A stretch of DNA of 64,000 bases from Kribbella jiaozuonensis (GTDB lineage: Bacteria > Actinomycetota > Actinomycetes > Propionibacteriales > Kribbellaceae): NCBI RefSeq assembly GCF_005233875.1, contig NZ_SZPZ01000001.1:1364001-1428000 (forward strand), written 5' to 3'. The position numbers and the translations under genes were made by a program. The notes beneath the pieces are model-generated. The model was not told where the DNA came from and ran no database searches. It saw only the letters and a program-made list of their open reading frames with translations. Position 1 is the stretch's first letter. Each line of letters starts with the position of its first letter. Shown here in pieces: positions 47,729 to 56,269 of the stretch.

Positions 47729-48923
47729 GGGTCATTCTCGGTTCACCATTGACGAGGCCGGTGCCGGCGATGGTGCAGGTGCCGCCGCGGTTTTGGGTGT
47801 AGGTCTGGCGGACGCAGTTGCGGAGTGCGAGCTGGGCCCAGTAGTTGGGGTGCAGGGACTCCTGGATGAAGTAGTTCGAGCCGATCGTGGTGACGGTGCG
47901 GATCTGGTTGATCCACTCGGTCCTGTCGACGGCGGCCGGCTGGGTCCAGGAGCTGAGGCCGACTTCCTCGTACAGGCCGACGGTTTTCTCGCAGAGACGG
48001 CGGCCGTTGAACGCGGACTGGAGTTCGAGGAGGCGGGCGTTGGCCAGGCCGGACTGGCCGATCGCGGCGCGGACGGTGTTGTTGATGGTGACGAGCGCGG
48101 TCGCGTTGGCCCAGTCGGCGTCGGCGTTCCAGAAGCCGCAGCCGCCGGTGCTCTGCCGGGTGAAACCGCTCTGGCTGTACCGGAACCCGCTGGCCGACGG
48201 GATCGGCGACGGATACGTCTGTACGACGAGGCTCCACGCGGTGTCGCCGTACCCGGCGTTGCGCATCGCGGTGCGGATGTTCTGGAACGCGGTCGCGATC
48301 CTGGCGCGGACCGTTGTGATGTTGGCGGACGTGAAGTTGGCGACGACGGACGAGTCGTCCTTGCAGTAGTCGGGATCCCAGGACGGCGACAACAGGAAGT
48401 CCTGCACGCACTGGGTGACGATCGACGCGAAGTTGAAGTCGTTGCCGCCGATCGAGACGACGACCTGCTTCACGTTGTGGGCGGCGGCGAACTGCTGCAG
48501 CATCTTCGCCTGGCCGAGGTTGCCGGCGCCGTCGTCGTAGAAGTCGATGCCCGGCTTGAAGTAGTCGCCGGTGCCGGTCGTGGTCTTCGCGCCGGAGCAG
48601 GCCAGGTTGAGGCCGCCGACGCCGCCACCGATGTACGCCTCGGCGGACAGGCTGCGGTGGCAGCGCGGGATCTGCTCGGCGGTGTGGCTCGCGTTGTCGT
48701 GGTAGGCGTGCGCACCGAGCGCGTCGGCCGGTGCCTCGGAGTCGTTCGAGCTACCGGCCCAGCGGCCGGCCTCACCCGAGATGTAGGAATCCCCGACGGT
48801 GACGACGTACGGCGTACCAGAGCCGGGACCGTCGGCATGTGCCGGGGGAGCGACCAGGCCGAGCCCGGTCAGGGAGAGTAGGAGGATTGCTGCGGACACT
48901 CGACGACTTCTCGGAACTCTCAT
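47721..48923 (-). CDS. Secreted SGNH/GDSL-family hydrolase
   Basis: This 400-residue protein has a signal peptide (VSAAILLLSLTGLGLVAPPAHA). Block I is VVTVGDSYISGEAGRWAGSS (Ser nucleophile), block III VVVSIGGNDFNF (Gly/Asn oxyanion) and block V IQESLHPNYWAQLAL (catalytic His). This is an extracellular esterase or lipase; six or more Cys suggest disulfides. It overlaps the convergent membrane-protein gene by 8 bp. Confidence 0.88.
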   Translation of the reverse strand: MRVPRSRRVSAAILLLSLTGLGLVAPPAHADGPGSGTPYVVTVGDSYISGEAGRWAGSSNDSEAPADALGAHAYHDNASHTAEQIPRCHRSLSAEAYIGGGVGGLNLACSGAKTTTGTGDYFKPGIDFYDDGAGNLGQAKMLQQFAAAHNVKQVVVSIGGNDFNFASIVTQCVQDFLLSPSWDPDYCKDDSSVVANFTSANITTVRARIATAFQNIRTAMRNAGYGDTAWSLVVQTYPSPIPSASGFRYSQSGFTRQSTGGCGFWNADADWANATALVTINNTVRAAIGQSGLANARLLELQSAFNGRRLCEKTVGLYEEVGLSSWTQPAAVDRTEWINQIRTVTTIGSNYFIQESLHPNYWAQLALRNCVRQTYTQNRGGTCTIAGTGLVNGEPRMTLS

Positions 48924-49027
48924 CCGGAAGGCCTCTCTCGCCGGAGTTCGGTGATCTCAGGACCCCCACCAGATCACCGTCGGCGTCAAGGTACTCCCGG
49001 GTAACCCCATCCCGGTAGACCGAGAGT

Positions 49028-49063
49028 GCTGACACGTTTGCGCCCTGTCACCACCGTGTCAGC
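49028..49063. repeat. 9-bp inverted repeat at the end of the SRPBCC gene
   Basis: GCTGACACG (49028-49036) is exactly complementary to CGTGTCAGC (49055-49063), with an 18-bp spacer, and it overlaps the SRPBCC stop codon at 49059-49061. It could be a terminator stem without a T-tract, or an operator for the SGNH gene that starts about 100 bp further on. Confidence 0.5.
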
Positions 49064-49757
49064 CGAGGAGGTTGAGTTCCTCCGGCCAGCGTTGCTGCCA
49101 CCAGGCGCGCCAGCGGGTCTCGATCGCGTCGCGGTCGACGTCGTCGTACAGCGACAGGATCGCCATCGTGGCGCCGTCCGGCTTCTGCTCGCCCGGCGGG
49201 ATGTGGCTCAGCACCAGCAGACCGTTGCCCCAGGCATCTACCGTCACGCCGACCTGATGCTCGCTGGTATACCAAATTTCACCTTTGATGGGTTGACCAA
49301 CGAGCTCGAGCTCGACCGGTGTGCCGGCTTCCTGCGCCGGGATCCCGAGCTCGGCGATCGGAGACACCGCGCCCGTGCCGGAGAAGAACAGCGTGCGCCG
49401 GGGCTCGCCCGGATGCCGCTCGACCGCGAACCGCAGTTGGTGCAGGAAGGTGATCCAGCCCTCGGTGACGTCGTCGTAGTACGCCTCCCACTCAGGGTTG
49501 GCGCCACGCGGCGCGCGAGTCAGCGTGACCCGGGATCCACCCTCGAACGGCTCGACCTCGAACCGATCCCCGTGGCCGAGCGTCAGCGTCGTACCGTCCT
49601 CGGTCGTCTCGGTGAAGTAGATGAGGTCGATCTCCTCCTCCAACCCGCCCTGCGTCCCCTCGTACTCCCAGCCGTGCCAGTGCCGGATCTTCTCCTTGTT
49701 CCGCAGGGCGTCCCACACGACCTCGACCGGCGCCGCCACGGTGACCACGATCTTCAT
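49059..49757 (-). CDS. SRPBCC-domain (AHSA1-like) protein
   Basis: This 232-residue protein carries an activator-of-Hsp90-like START fold: IVVTVAAPVEVVWDALRNKE, HWHGWEYEGTQGGLEEEIDL, GDRFEVEPFEGGSRVTLTRA and EGWITFLHQLRFAVERHPGE. It extends into a second similar half (VELELVGQPIKGEIWYTSEH). It overlaps an ArsR-type gene by 4 bp (ATGA), the common ArsR-SRPBCC pairing in actinobacteria. One TGGTATACCA word lies inside it (49265-49274). Confidence 0.86.
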   Translation of the reverse strand: MKIVVTVAAPVEVVWDALRNKEKIRHWHGWEYEGTQGGLEEEIDLIYFTETTEDGTTLTLGHGDRFEVEPFEGGSRVTLTRAPRGANPEWEAYYDDVTEGWITFLHQLRFAVERHPGEPRRTLFFSGTGAVSPIAELGIPAQEAGTPVELELVGQPIKGEIWYTSEHQVGVTVDAWGNGLLVLSHIPPGEQKPDGATMAILSLYDDVDRDAIETRWRAWWQQRWPEELNLLG

Positions 49758-50323
49758 GACTCTCCTTCGGTACGGCGGGGTGCCGGATGACCGCCCGCGA
49801 TCAATCGGTACGGCCGCCCGCCTTCGCTGTCGAACTGCTCGACGACCTGCTGAACTGCCGCGGTCAACGCGTCGGTGAACCGGTGCACCTCACCCGGCTC
49901 CGCGAACCGCACCTCGGCTTCGAGCGTGAACGTCAGCAGCCGCTTCCCATCAGCGTCGGCCGCGTTCTGCATCCGCGCTACGTCGCGCACAGTGCCTGCG
50001 GCGACCTCGACGAGATGCTCCGCGGCGTACTGATCCTGAATCTCGGTGAACGCATGACCCATCACGCCTGGATCGACCACCAAACTGGCTGACGCGCGCA
50101 GGATCCGCTCGGTGAACCCGCGCCGCTGCCGCTCCTCGACGAGCTCGACCAGCCCGGCCTTCTCCAGCTCACGGAGGTGGTAGTTGACCCGCTGCCGGGG
50201 CAGGTCGAGCGCGGCCGCCAACTGGGTCGCCGACGCCGGCTCGCGCAGTAACTCGAGCAGCCGTCGGCGGATCGGCGACAAGGCCAACCGCACCTTTTCC
50301 GGCTCTTCGACATAGCGCAGCAT
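49754..50323 (-). CDS. ArsR-like winged-helix regulator
   Basis: This is a 189-residue regulator. The HTH is VRLALSPIRRRLLELLREPA, ATQLAAALDLPRQRVNYHLR and ELEKAGLVELVEERQRRGFT (residues 10-68). The C-terminal part has a helical dimer region. It is co-translated with the AHSA1-like protein. I set the start at the ATG at 50321-50323, which puts the HTH at the N-terminus; the open frame further upstream is not coding. Confidence 0.85.
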   Translation of the reverse strand: MLRYVEEPEKVRLALSPIRRRLLELLREPASATQLAAALDLPRQRVNYHLRELEKAGLVELVEERQRRGFTERILRASASLVVDPGVMGHAFTEIQDQYAAEHLVEVAAGTVRDVARMQNAADADGKRLLTFTLEAEVRFAEPGEVHRFTDALTAAVQQVVEQFDSEGGRPYRLIAGGHPAPRRTEGES

Positions 50324-50338
50324 GTGCCCAATCTCTAA

Positions 50339-50358
50339 TTGACAGGAAAATTTGTCAA
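50339..50358. promoter_or_regulatory. Operator/-35 overlap upstream of the ArsR-like gene
   Basis: TTGACA and TGTCAA form a 6+6 inverted repeat around ggaaaatt. On the minus strand the outer half reads TTGACA, a perfect -35 box, so the regulator would cover its own promoter. The nucleotidyltransferase gene starts 45 bp to the right. Confidence 0.6.
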
Positions 50359-50402
50359 GGGGATGCGGTGCAGCGATCCTTCCGTGGGGGAGCATGGGCG
50401 GC

Positions 50403-51320
50403 ATGTCTGTGCGAGGGCCGCAGTTGCCGGTGGGGACGCAGGTGGTTATCCGGGTCGCGGCGCCCGATGACCAGGGCGGTACGGCGCAGCGCGGGGCGAC
50501 CGGGCGGGTTGCCGGCATCACCGCGGACGGGCGGTATACCGTGCGGCTCGTCGACGGGCGGGAGACGGTTGCGCGACGCGATCAGCTCAGTCTGCGGACG
50601 GCATACCAGGACGAGGCGATCGAGCTCGAACTGCCGGATGGGGACCGACTGGTCCGCGAACACACGATCTACGCGGCCGTCGTCGGATCGCGGGCGTTCG
50701 GACTGGACACGGACGCGTCGGACACGGACACGCGCGGGGTGTACGTCGCGCCGACCGAGGCGTTCTGGTCGCTGGCCAAGCCGCCGACGCATGTGGACGG
50801 TCCGGAGCCGGAATGGTTCTCGTGGGAGGTCGAGCGGTTCTGCGAACTGGCGTTGAAGGCCAACCCGAACCTGCTCGAGGTCCTGCACTCGCCGCTGGTG
50901 GTACGCCGAACTCCACTCGGCGAGGAGTTGGTCGGCTTGCGACAGTCGTTCCTCTCGCAGCTGGTATACCAAACCTATTCGGGCTACGTGCTCAGCCAGT
51001 TCAAGAAGCTCGAGGCGGACTTCCGGCGAGACGGTTCGCCGAAGTGGAAGCACGTCATGCATCTGATCCGGCTACTGCTCGCCGCCCGCAGTCTGTTGCT
51101 GGAGGCAACGTTGGCCGTCGACGTCGGACCGCATCGCGACCGGCTGCTCGCGGTCAAGCGTGGCGAGGTGCCGTGGCAAGAGGTCGAACGCTGGCGTCTG
51201 TCGTTGCATGAAGAGCTGGACGGTGCACTCCAGCGAACGGCTCTCCCGGCGACGCCCGATGTCGCAACGGTCGACGAGTGGTTGCGGTCCGTACGAAAGA
51301 GGAGCCTCGGTGACGCGTGA
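50403..51320 (+). CDS. Predicted nucleotidyltransferase 1 (COG3541-like)
   Basis: This 305-residue protein has an N-terminal SH3-like unit (VGTQVVIRVAAPDDQGGTAQ, AGITADGRYTVRLVDGRETV). The nucleotidyltransferase core follows near residue 95: YAAVVGSRAFGLDTDASDTD then TRGVYVAP, which is G-S-x-n-D-x-D-x-R-G of the DNA-polymerase-beta superfamily. HMLIRLLLAARSL-type helices follow. Such proteins may modify RNA or nucleotides; the substrate is unknown. ATG 50403 is chosen, with an ATG at 50394 also possible. It overlaps the next nucleotidyltransferase by 11 bp. Confidence 0.8.
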   Translation: MSVRGPQLPVGTQVVIRVAAPDDQGGTAQRGATGRVAGITADGRYTVRLVDGRETVARRDQLSLRTAYQDEAIELELPDGDRLVREHTIYAAVVGSRAFGLDTDASDTDTRGVYVAPTEAFWSLAKPPTHVDGPEPEWFSWEVERFCELALKANPNLLEVLHSPLVVRRTPLGEELVGLRQSFLSQLVYQTYSGYVLSQFKKLEADFRRDGSPKWKHVMHLIRLLLAARSLLLEATLAVDVGPHRDRLLAVKRGEVPWQEVERWRLSLHEELDGALQRTALPATPDVATVDEWLRSVRKRSLGDA

Positions 51321-52065
51321 CATGCGGCATCTCGACTACGCCGAACTGCGCACGATCATGGGTGAGCAGCCGTACCCCCTGGTCTTTGCGACGGTTTCGG
51401 GTGCTCACCTGTACGGCTTCCCGTCCCGCGACTCCGACGTTGACCTGCGTGGGGTGCATGTTCTTCCGGCCGCTGAGGTCGTCGGGCTGCGGACCGGGCC
51501 GGAGACGCTCGATCGCACCTGGTTCGAGAACGAGGCCGAGGTTGACCTGGTCACCCACGACCTGGCCAAGTTCGCCCGGCTGATGCTGCGCCGCAACGGC
51601 TATGTACTCGAGCAGGTGCTGTCGCCGCTCGTGGTCATCAGTACGCCGGAGCATGCCGAGCTGGTGGAGCTTGCGGGTGGCTGCATCACCAGATGGCATG
51701 CGCATCATTACCGCGGCTTCGCGAAGACGCAGTGGGAGTTCTTCCTCAAGAACGGCGAGCTCAAGCCGCTGCTGTACACGTTCCGGGTGCTGCTCACGGG
51801 CATCCACCTGATGCGGACCGGTGTCGTACAGGCTGATCTGCGGGAGTTGCTCGACGGGGCGCCGGCCTATTTGCCTGAGCTGATGGCAGCCAAGGCCGAG
51901 GCCGAGCATGCGCCGGTGAACGGTCCGTCGGGGGAGCGGCTGTCCGAGGATGTCACTCGCCTCCAGACCACCCTCGACGAGGCGGAGCAGGCGAGCCACC
52001 TCCCCGACCGCCCGACAGCCGAGCCCGCCCTGCACGACCTCCTCATCCGCACCCGCCTCGGCTAA
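51310..52065 (+). CDS. Predicted nucleotidyltransferase 2 (COG3541-like)
   Basis: This 251-residue paralogue has the core VSGAHLYGFPSRDSDVDLRG then VHVLPAAEVVGL, and a helical C-terminal half (AHHYRGFAKTQWEFFLKNGE, RVLLTGIHLMRTGVVQADLR). Compared with gene 1 it has no N-terminal SH3-like unit, and the first Ser of the G-S motif is Ala. GTG start with GAGGAG, inside the end of gene 1. The tandem arrangement suggests a two-subunit or divided-labour enzyme. Confidence 0.82.
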   Translation: MTRDMRHLDYAELRTIMGEQPYPLVFATVSGAHLYGFPSRDSDVDLRGVHVLPAAEVVGLRTGPETLDRTWFENEAEVDLVTHDLAKFARLMLRRNGYVLEQVLSPLVVISTPEHAELVELAGGCITRWHAHHYRGFAKTQWEFFLKNGELKPLLYTFRVLLTGIHLMRTGVVQADLRELLDGAPAYLPELMAAKAEAEHAPVNGPSGERLSEDVTRLQTTLDEAEQASHLPDRPTAEPALHDLLIRTRLG

Positions 52066-52201
52066 CCGACTAACCCCGCTCGCCGGTGCGCACGCCCGGT
52101 AGTGGGGGCCGTGCAGTGGGTTGTGGGCTGGATAACGGTTGCCGATGGCTGGGCTGACAACGCTGGACAGTCGTAGGGTAATTACTTAACTTCGTGAAGC
52201 A

Positions 52202-52230
52202 TTGACATTGAGGCTGGCGGGGTAAATAGT
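52202..52230 (+). promoter_or_regulatory. Promoter of the alpha-galactosidase operon
   Basis: TTGACA (52202-52207) and AATAGT (52225-52230) are spaced by 17 bp, 40 bp before the GTG start. Upstream, GTAATTAC (52178-52185) and CTTC-gt-GAAG (52190-52199) are short palindromes that may bind a sugar regulator. The region is unusually AT-rich. Confidence 0.55.
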
Positions 52231-52269
52231 TCCGTCCTGAAATCAATCAGAAAGCAGAGTGAATCAACA

Positions 52270-54393
52270 GTGTCGAACATCGAGATCCTGCAGCTCCGGG
52301 CCGGCGCGGTCAGCCTGGTGCTCGACTGCTCCGGTCCCGGCCTTCCGTCCGTCCTGCACTGGGGTGCGGACCTGGGTGAGCTGACCGAGAGCGCTCTGCT
52401 GGAACTGCGCCGCGGCGCGGGTGCGGTCCAGGACGGCAACGGCCTGGACGAGAACCGTCCGATCGCGATCGTCCCGGAGTACTCGGCCGGCTGGTTTGGT
52501 ATACCAGGCCTGAGCGGGCACCGCGACGGGCACGACTTCTCCGCCAGCTTCCAGCTGACGAGCGTCGCGCAGACCGGCAACACCGTGCAGGTCGACGCCG
52601 CCGACACCGAGGCCGGCCTCGATCTCAAGCTCACCATCGAGCTGACCGACTCCGGCCTGCTGCGCGCCAAGGCGGATCTGACCAACACGGCCGCGACGCC
52701 GTACACCGTCGACGGGCTGCTGCTTGCGCTGCCGGTGCCGACCGAGGCGACCGAGCTGCTCGACCTGACCGGCCGGCACATCGGCGAGCGCCACCCGCAG
52801 CGCCACGAGTTCACCCAGGGCGCGCACATCCGCGACAACCGCCGCGGCCGCACCGGCGCCGACGCGACCCTGCTGCTGTTCGCCGGCACCCCCGGCTTCG
52901 GCTTCAATGACGGCGAGATCTGGGCCGTACACACCGCCTGGAGCGGCAACCACCGCTCGTACGCCGAGCGCGGCATGAGCGGGTACGCCGTCATCGGCGG
53001 CGGCGAGCTCCTGCTCCCAGGCGAGGGTCGCGTCCAGCCGCAAGGTACGTACAGCACCCCGTGGATCTACGGCTCGTACGGCGTCGGCCTCGACCAGGTC
53101 TCGCACCGCTTCCACGACTACCTGCGCGCGCGGGCGAACCACCCGAAGACCGAGCGCCCCGTCGTACTGAACACCTGGGAGGCCGTGTACTTCGACCTCG
53201 ACCTGGACAAGCTGAAGGCGCTCGCCGACGCGGCCGCCGAGGTCGGTGCCGAGCGGTTCGTCCTGGACGACGGCTGGTTCCGCGGCCGCCGCGACGACCA
53301 CGCCGGGCTCGGCGACTGGTACGTCGACGAGGGGATCTGGCCGAAGGGCCTGCATCCGTTGGTAGATCACGTGAAGGGCCTCGGCCTGCAGTTCGGCCTC
53401 TGGGTCGAGCCGGAGATGGTGAACCCGGACTCCGACCTGGCGCGCGAGCACCCGGACTGGATCCTCGCCACCGGCGACCGGCTGCCGCCGACCGCACGCC
53501 ACCAGCAGGGCCTGAACCTTGGTATACCAGCCGCCTACGACTACATCCTCGAGCGGCTCGACAGCATCCTGTCCGAGTACGACATCGCCTACCTGAAGTG
53601 GGACCACAACCGCGACTTCGTTGACGGCGGCAACCAGTTGACGGGTACGGCGGGCATCCACGAGCAGACCCTCGCGGTCTACCGGCTGATCGACGAGCTC
53701 AAGCGCCGGCACCCGGGCCTCGAGATCGAGTCCTGCTCCTCCGGCGGCGCCCGGGTCGACCTCGGCATCCTCGAGCGCACCGACCGGATCTGGGGCAGCG
53801 ACAGCAACGACGCCCTCGAACGGCAGACCATCCAGCGCTACACCCAGCTGCTGCTTCCGCCGGAGCTGATCGGCTGCCACGTCGGCCCGCCGCGAGCGCA
53901 CACCACCGGACGTACGCAGACGTTGTCGTTCCGCGCGACCACCGCGCTGTTCGGACACTTCGGTATCGAGTGGGACATCGCGTCCGCCAGCCCCGAGGAG
54001 CGCGAGGAACTCAAGGGCTGGGTCGCGCTGCACAAGCAGCTGCGACCGCTGCTGCACACCGGTCGCGTGGTCCGTTCGGACCGCGGTCCCGAGGACGTAC
54101 TCGTCCATGGAGTCGTCGCGCAGGACGGCGGGCGCGGCGTCTTCAGCGTCGTACAGGTCAAGCAGTCCGTGACGTCCGCCGTCGGACGGGTCAGGCTGCC
54201 CGGACTCGACCCGCAGCGGACGTACCGGGTCAGTAAGGTCGCGACACCCGGACCCGAGTCGCGGTCCGCGGCCTGGTCGGTCGACGGTGGAAGTGTGGAG
54301 TTGAACGGCGCCGCCCTCGCCTCGGTCGGAGTACTCATGCCCGTGCAATGGCCCGAGAGCGCGATCTTGCTGGAAGTTACAGCGATCGGGTAA
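52270..54393 (+). CDS. Alpha-galactosidase, glycoside hydrolase family 36
   Basis: This 707-residue enzyme removes alpha-galactose from oligosaccharides inside the cell (no signal peptide). An N-terminal beta-sandwich is followed by the TIM barrel: VVLNTWEAVYFDLDLDKLKA, ERFVLDDGWFRGRRDDHAGL, FGLWVEPEMVNPDSDLAREH, IAYLKWDHNRDFVDGG (nucleophile Asp) and IESCSSGGARVDLGILERTD with RIWGSDSNDALER (acid/base Asp). It is first in an operon with two permeases and a sugar-binding protein. Two TGGTATACCA words lie in the gene, each coding G-I-P with the rare codon ATA. Confidence 0.94.
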   Translation: MSNIEILQLRAGAVSLVLDCSGPGLPSVLHWGADLGELTESALLELRRGAGAVQDGNGLDENRPIAIVPEYSAGWFGIPGLSGHRDGHDFSASFQLTSVAQTGNTVQVDAADTEAGLDLKLTIELTDSGLLRAKADLTNTAATPYTVDGLLLALPVPTEATELLDLTGRHIGERHPQRHEFTQGAHIRDNRRGRTGADATLLLFAGTPGFGFNDGEIWAVHTAWSGNHRSYAERGMSGYAVIGGGELLLPGEGRVQPQGTYSTPWIYGSYGVGLDQVSHRFHDYLRARANHPKTERPVVLNTWEAVYFDLDLDKLKALADAAAEVGAERFVLDDGWFRGRRDDHAGLGDWYVDEGIWPKGLHPLVDHVKGLGLQFGLWVEPEMVNPDSDLAREHPDWILATGDRLPPTARHQQGLNLGIPAAYDYILERLDSILSEYDIAYLKWDHNRDFVDGGNQLTGTAGIHEQTLAVYRLIDELKRRHPGLEIESCSSGGARVDLGILERTDRIWGSDSNDALERQTIQRYTQLLLPPELIGCHVGPPRAHTTGRTQTLSFRATTALFGHFGIEWDIASASPEEREELKGWVALHKQLRPLLHTGRVVRSDRGPEDVLVHGVVAQDGGRGVFSVVQVKQSVTSAVGRVRLPGLDPQRTYRVSKVATPGPESRSAAWSVDGGSVELNGAALASVGVLMPVQWPESAILLEVTAIG

Positions 54394-54428
54394 GCCCGCC
54401 CGATCGCCAAACAGAAGAGGAGATCCCC

Positions 54429-55373
54429 GTGACCGCCACCACCAACGCACCACCCGACACGAGACAAAGTCACGGGGACTCCGGAGCACCGCCGGGGAAG
54501 CGACGAAGCCTGGGAGATCTGAAGGTGGCGATGATCTTCATCGCCCCGGCCACCCTCGGCTTCGTCGTGTTCTACATCTGGCCGACGCTGCGCGGCGCGT
54601 ACCTGAGCTTCACCGAGTACAGCCTGCTCTCGGCACCGAAGTTCAACGGGCTGGCCAACTACGACCGGATGATCCACGACAGCTTCTTCTGGAACGCGCT
54701 CGGCGTCACGGTCGAGTACGTCGTGATCAACATCGGCCTGCAGACCGTCCTGGCGGTCGGGATCGCGATGCTGATGTACCGGCTGACGAAATCGATCACC
54801 GTCCGCGCGATCATCCTCGCGCCGTACCTGGTCGCGAATGTCGTCGTCGCGCTGGTCTGGTACTGGATGCTCGACGTGCAGGTCGGCGTCGTGAACACGT
54901 TCCTGGGGTGGGTCGGGATCGACCCGGTCGCGTTCTTCGGCGACTCGCACTGGGCGATCCCGACCGTTGCCGGGATCAACGTCTGGCGGCACATGGGGTA
55001 TACCGCACTCCTGGTCTTCGCCGGACTCCAGACGATCCCGTCGTACGTCTACGAAGCGGCCGAGGTGGACGGGTCGACCGAGTGGAAGACGTTCTGGCGG
55101 ATCACGTTGCCGCTGTTGCGGCCTGTTCTGGTGATGGTCCTGGTGGTCACCATGATCGGGTCGTTCCAGATCTTCGACACCGTCGCGGTGACGACCCAAG
55201 GCGGTCCGATCAATGCGACACGGGTGATCTACTACTACATCTACGAGCGGGCATTCACGCGATTCGACTTCGGGTACGCCTCGGCGATGGCGCTGGTGCT
55301 GTTCGCCATCCTCGCGGTCGTCTCGCTGGTCCAGTTGCGGTTGCTGCGGGCGCGGGAGAGTGATCTCGCATGA
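54429..55373 (+). CDS. Sugar ABC transporter permease (MalF type)
   Basis: This is a 314-residue, six-helix permease. MIFIAPATLGFVVFYIWPTL opens helix 1, and the EAA loop is YVYEAAEVDGSTEWKTFWRI then TLPLLRPV, where the ATPase docks. GTG start after GAGGAG. It overlaps the next permease by 4 bp. The ATPase is not encoded here; a shared MsiK-type ATPase is usual in actinomycetes. Confidence 0.92.
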   Translation: MTATTNAPPDTRQSHGDSGAPPGKRRSLGDLKVAMIFIAPATLGFVVFYIWPTLRGAYLSFTEYSLLSAPKFNGLANYDRMIHDSFFWNALGVTVEYVVINIGLQTVLAVGIAMLMYRLTKSITVRAIILAPYLVANVVVALVWYWMLDVQVGVVNTFLGWVGIDPVAFFGDSHWAIPTVAGINVWRHMGYTALLVFAGLQTIPSYVYEAAEVDGSTEWKTFWRITLPLLRPVLVMVLVVTMIGSFQIFDTVAVTTQGGPINATRVIYYYIYERAFTRFDFGYASAMALVLFAILAVVSLVQLRLLRARESDLA

Positions 55374-56269
55374 GCATGTCGACTACTTCTGTGCGGCAGG
55401 TAAGCGTTGGGCGTGCTGTTGCCTGGGTCCTGTTGTTCATTCTGCTGATCGTCACGCTGTTCCCGTTCTACTGGATGCTGCGGACGGCGTTCTCCGACAA
55501 CACCCAGTTGCCCGGTCACCCGAATTCGCTGCTGCCGGTGGAGACCACGCTCGGCGCGTTCAAGCGGGTGCTCGGGTTGTCGAGTATCGAGGAGGCGCAG
55601 GCCCAAGGCGGCTCCGGTGCGGCGGTCAACTTCTGGCTGTACCTGCGAAACTCGTTGGTCGTGGCAACCGTCACGACGGTATGCCAGGTGTTCTTCAGCG
55701 CGATGGCGGCGTACGCGTTCGCCCGGCTGCGCTGGCCCGGCCGGGACAAGGTGTTCGCGCTGTTCCTGGCCGCGCTGATGGTGCCGCCGATCTTCACCAC
55801 GCTGCCGAACTTCGTGCTGATCAAGAACCTCGGCCTGCTGAACAGCTTCGCCGGCATCATCCTGCCCGGCGCGTTCATGACGCCGTTCGCGATCTTCTTC
55901 CTGCGGCAGTTCTTCCTCGGGATCAACCGGGAGCTGGAGGAGGCCGCGATGATCGACGGCGCGGGACACCGGCGGATCTTCTTCGGCATGATCATCCCGC
56001 TGAGTGCGGCGCCGATCGCGACGCTGGCGATCCTGACCTACATCAACTCGTGGAACGACTACTTCTGGCCGCTGCTCGTGGGTCAGCAGGAGAACGTCCG
56101 CGTGCTGACGGTCGCGCTCGGAGTGTTCCGGTCGCAGACGCCGCAGGGCGGCCCGGACTGGGCCGGGCTGATGGCCGCGACGCTGATCGCGGCGCTGCCG
56201 ATGATCATCCTGTTCCTGGCGTTCGCCAAGCGGATCACGAACTCCATCGGCTTCTCGGGGATCAAATGA
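55370..56269 (+). CDS. Sugar ABC transporter permease (MalG type)
   Basis: This 299-residue permease has six helices (VAWVLLFILLIVTLFPFYWM first) and the EAA loop ELEEAAMIDGAGHRRIFFGM then IIPLSAAPI. It partners the preceding permease. The ATGA overlaps at both ends show tight coupling with its neighbours. Confidence 0.92.
   Translation: MSMSTTSVRQVSVGRAVAWVLLFILLIVTLFPFYWMLRTAFSDNTQLPGHPNSLLPVETTLGAFKRVLGLSSIEEAQAQGGSGAAVNFWLYLRNSLVVATVTTVCQVFFSAMAAYAFARLRWPGRDKVFALFLAALMVPPIFTTLPNFVLIKNLGLLNSFAGIILPGAFMTPFAIFFLRQFFLGINRELEEAAMIDGAGHRRIFFGMIIPLSAAPIATLAILTYINSWNDYFWPLLVGQQENVRVLTVALGVFRSQTPQGGPDWAGLMAATLIAALPMIILFLAFAKRITNSIGFSGIK

Noticed and set aside
52264..54489. Minus-strand open frame of 741 codons
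   Set aside because: It lies wholly opposite the alpha-galactosidase gene, whose catalytic motifs are clear on the plus strand.
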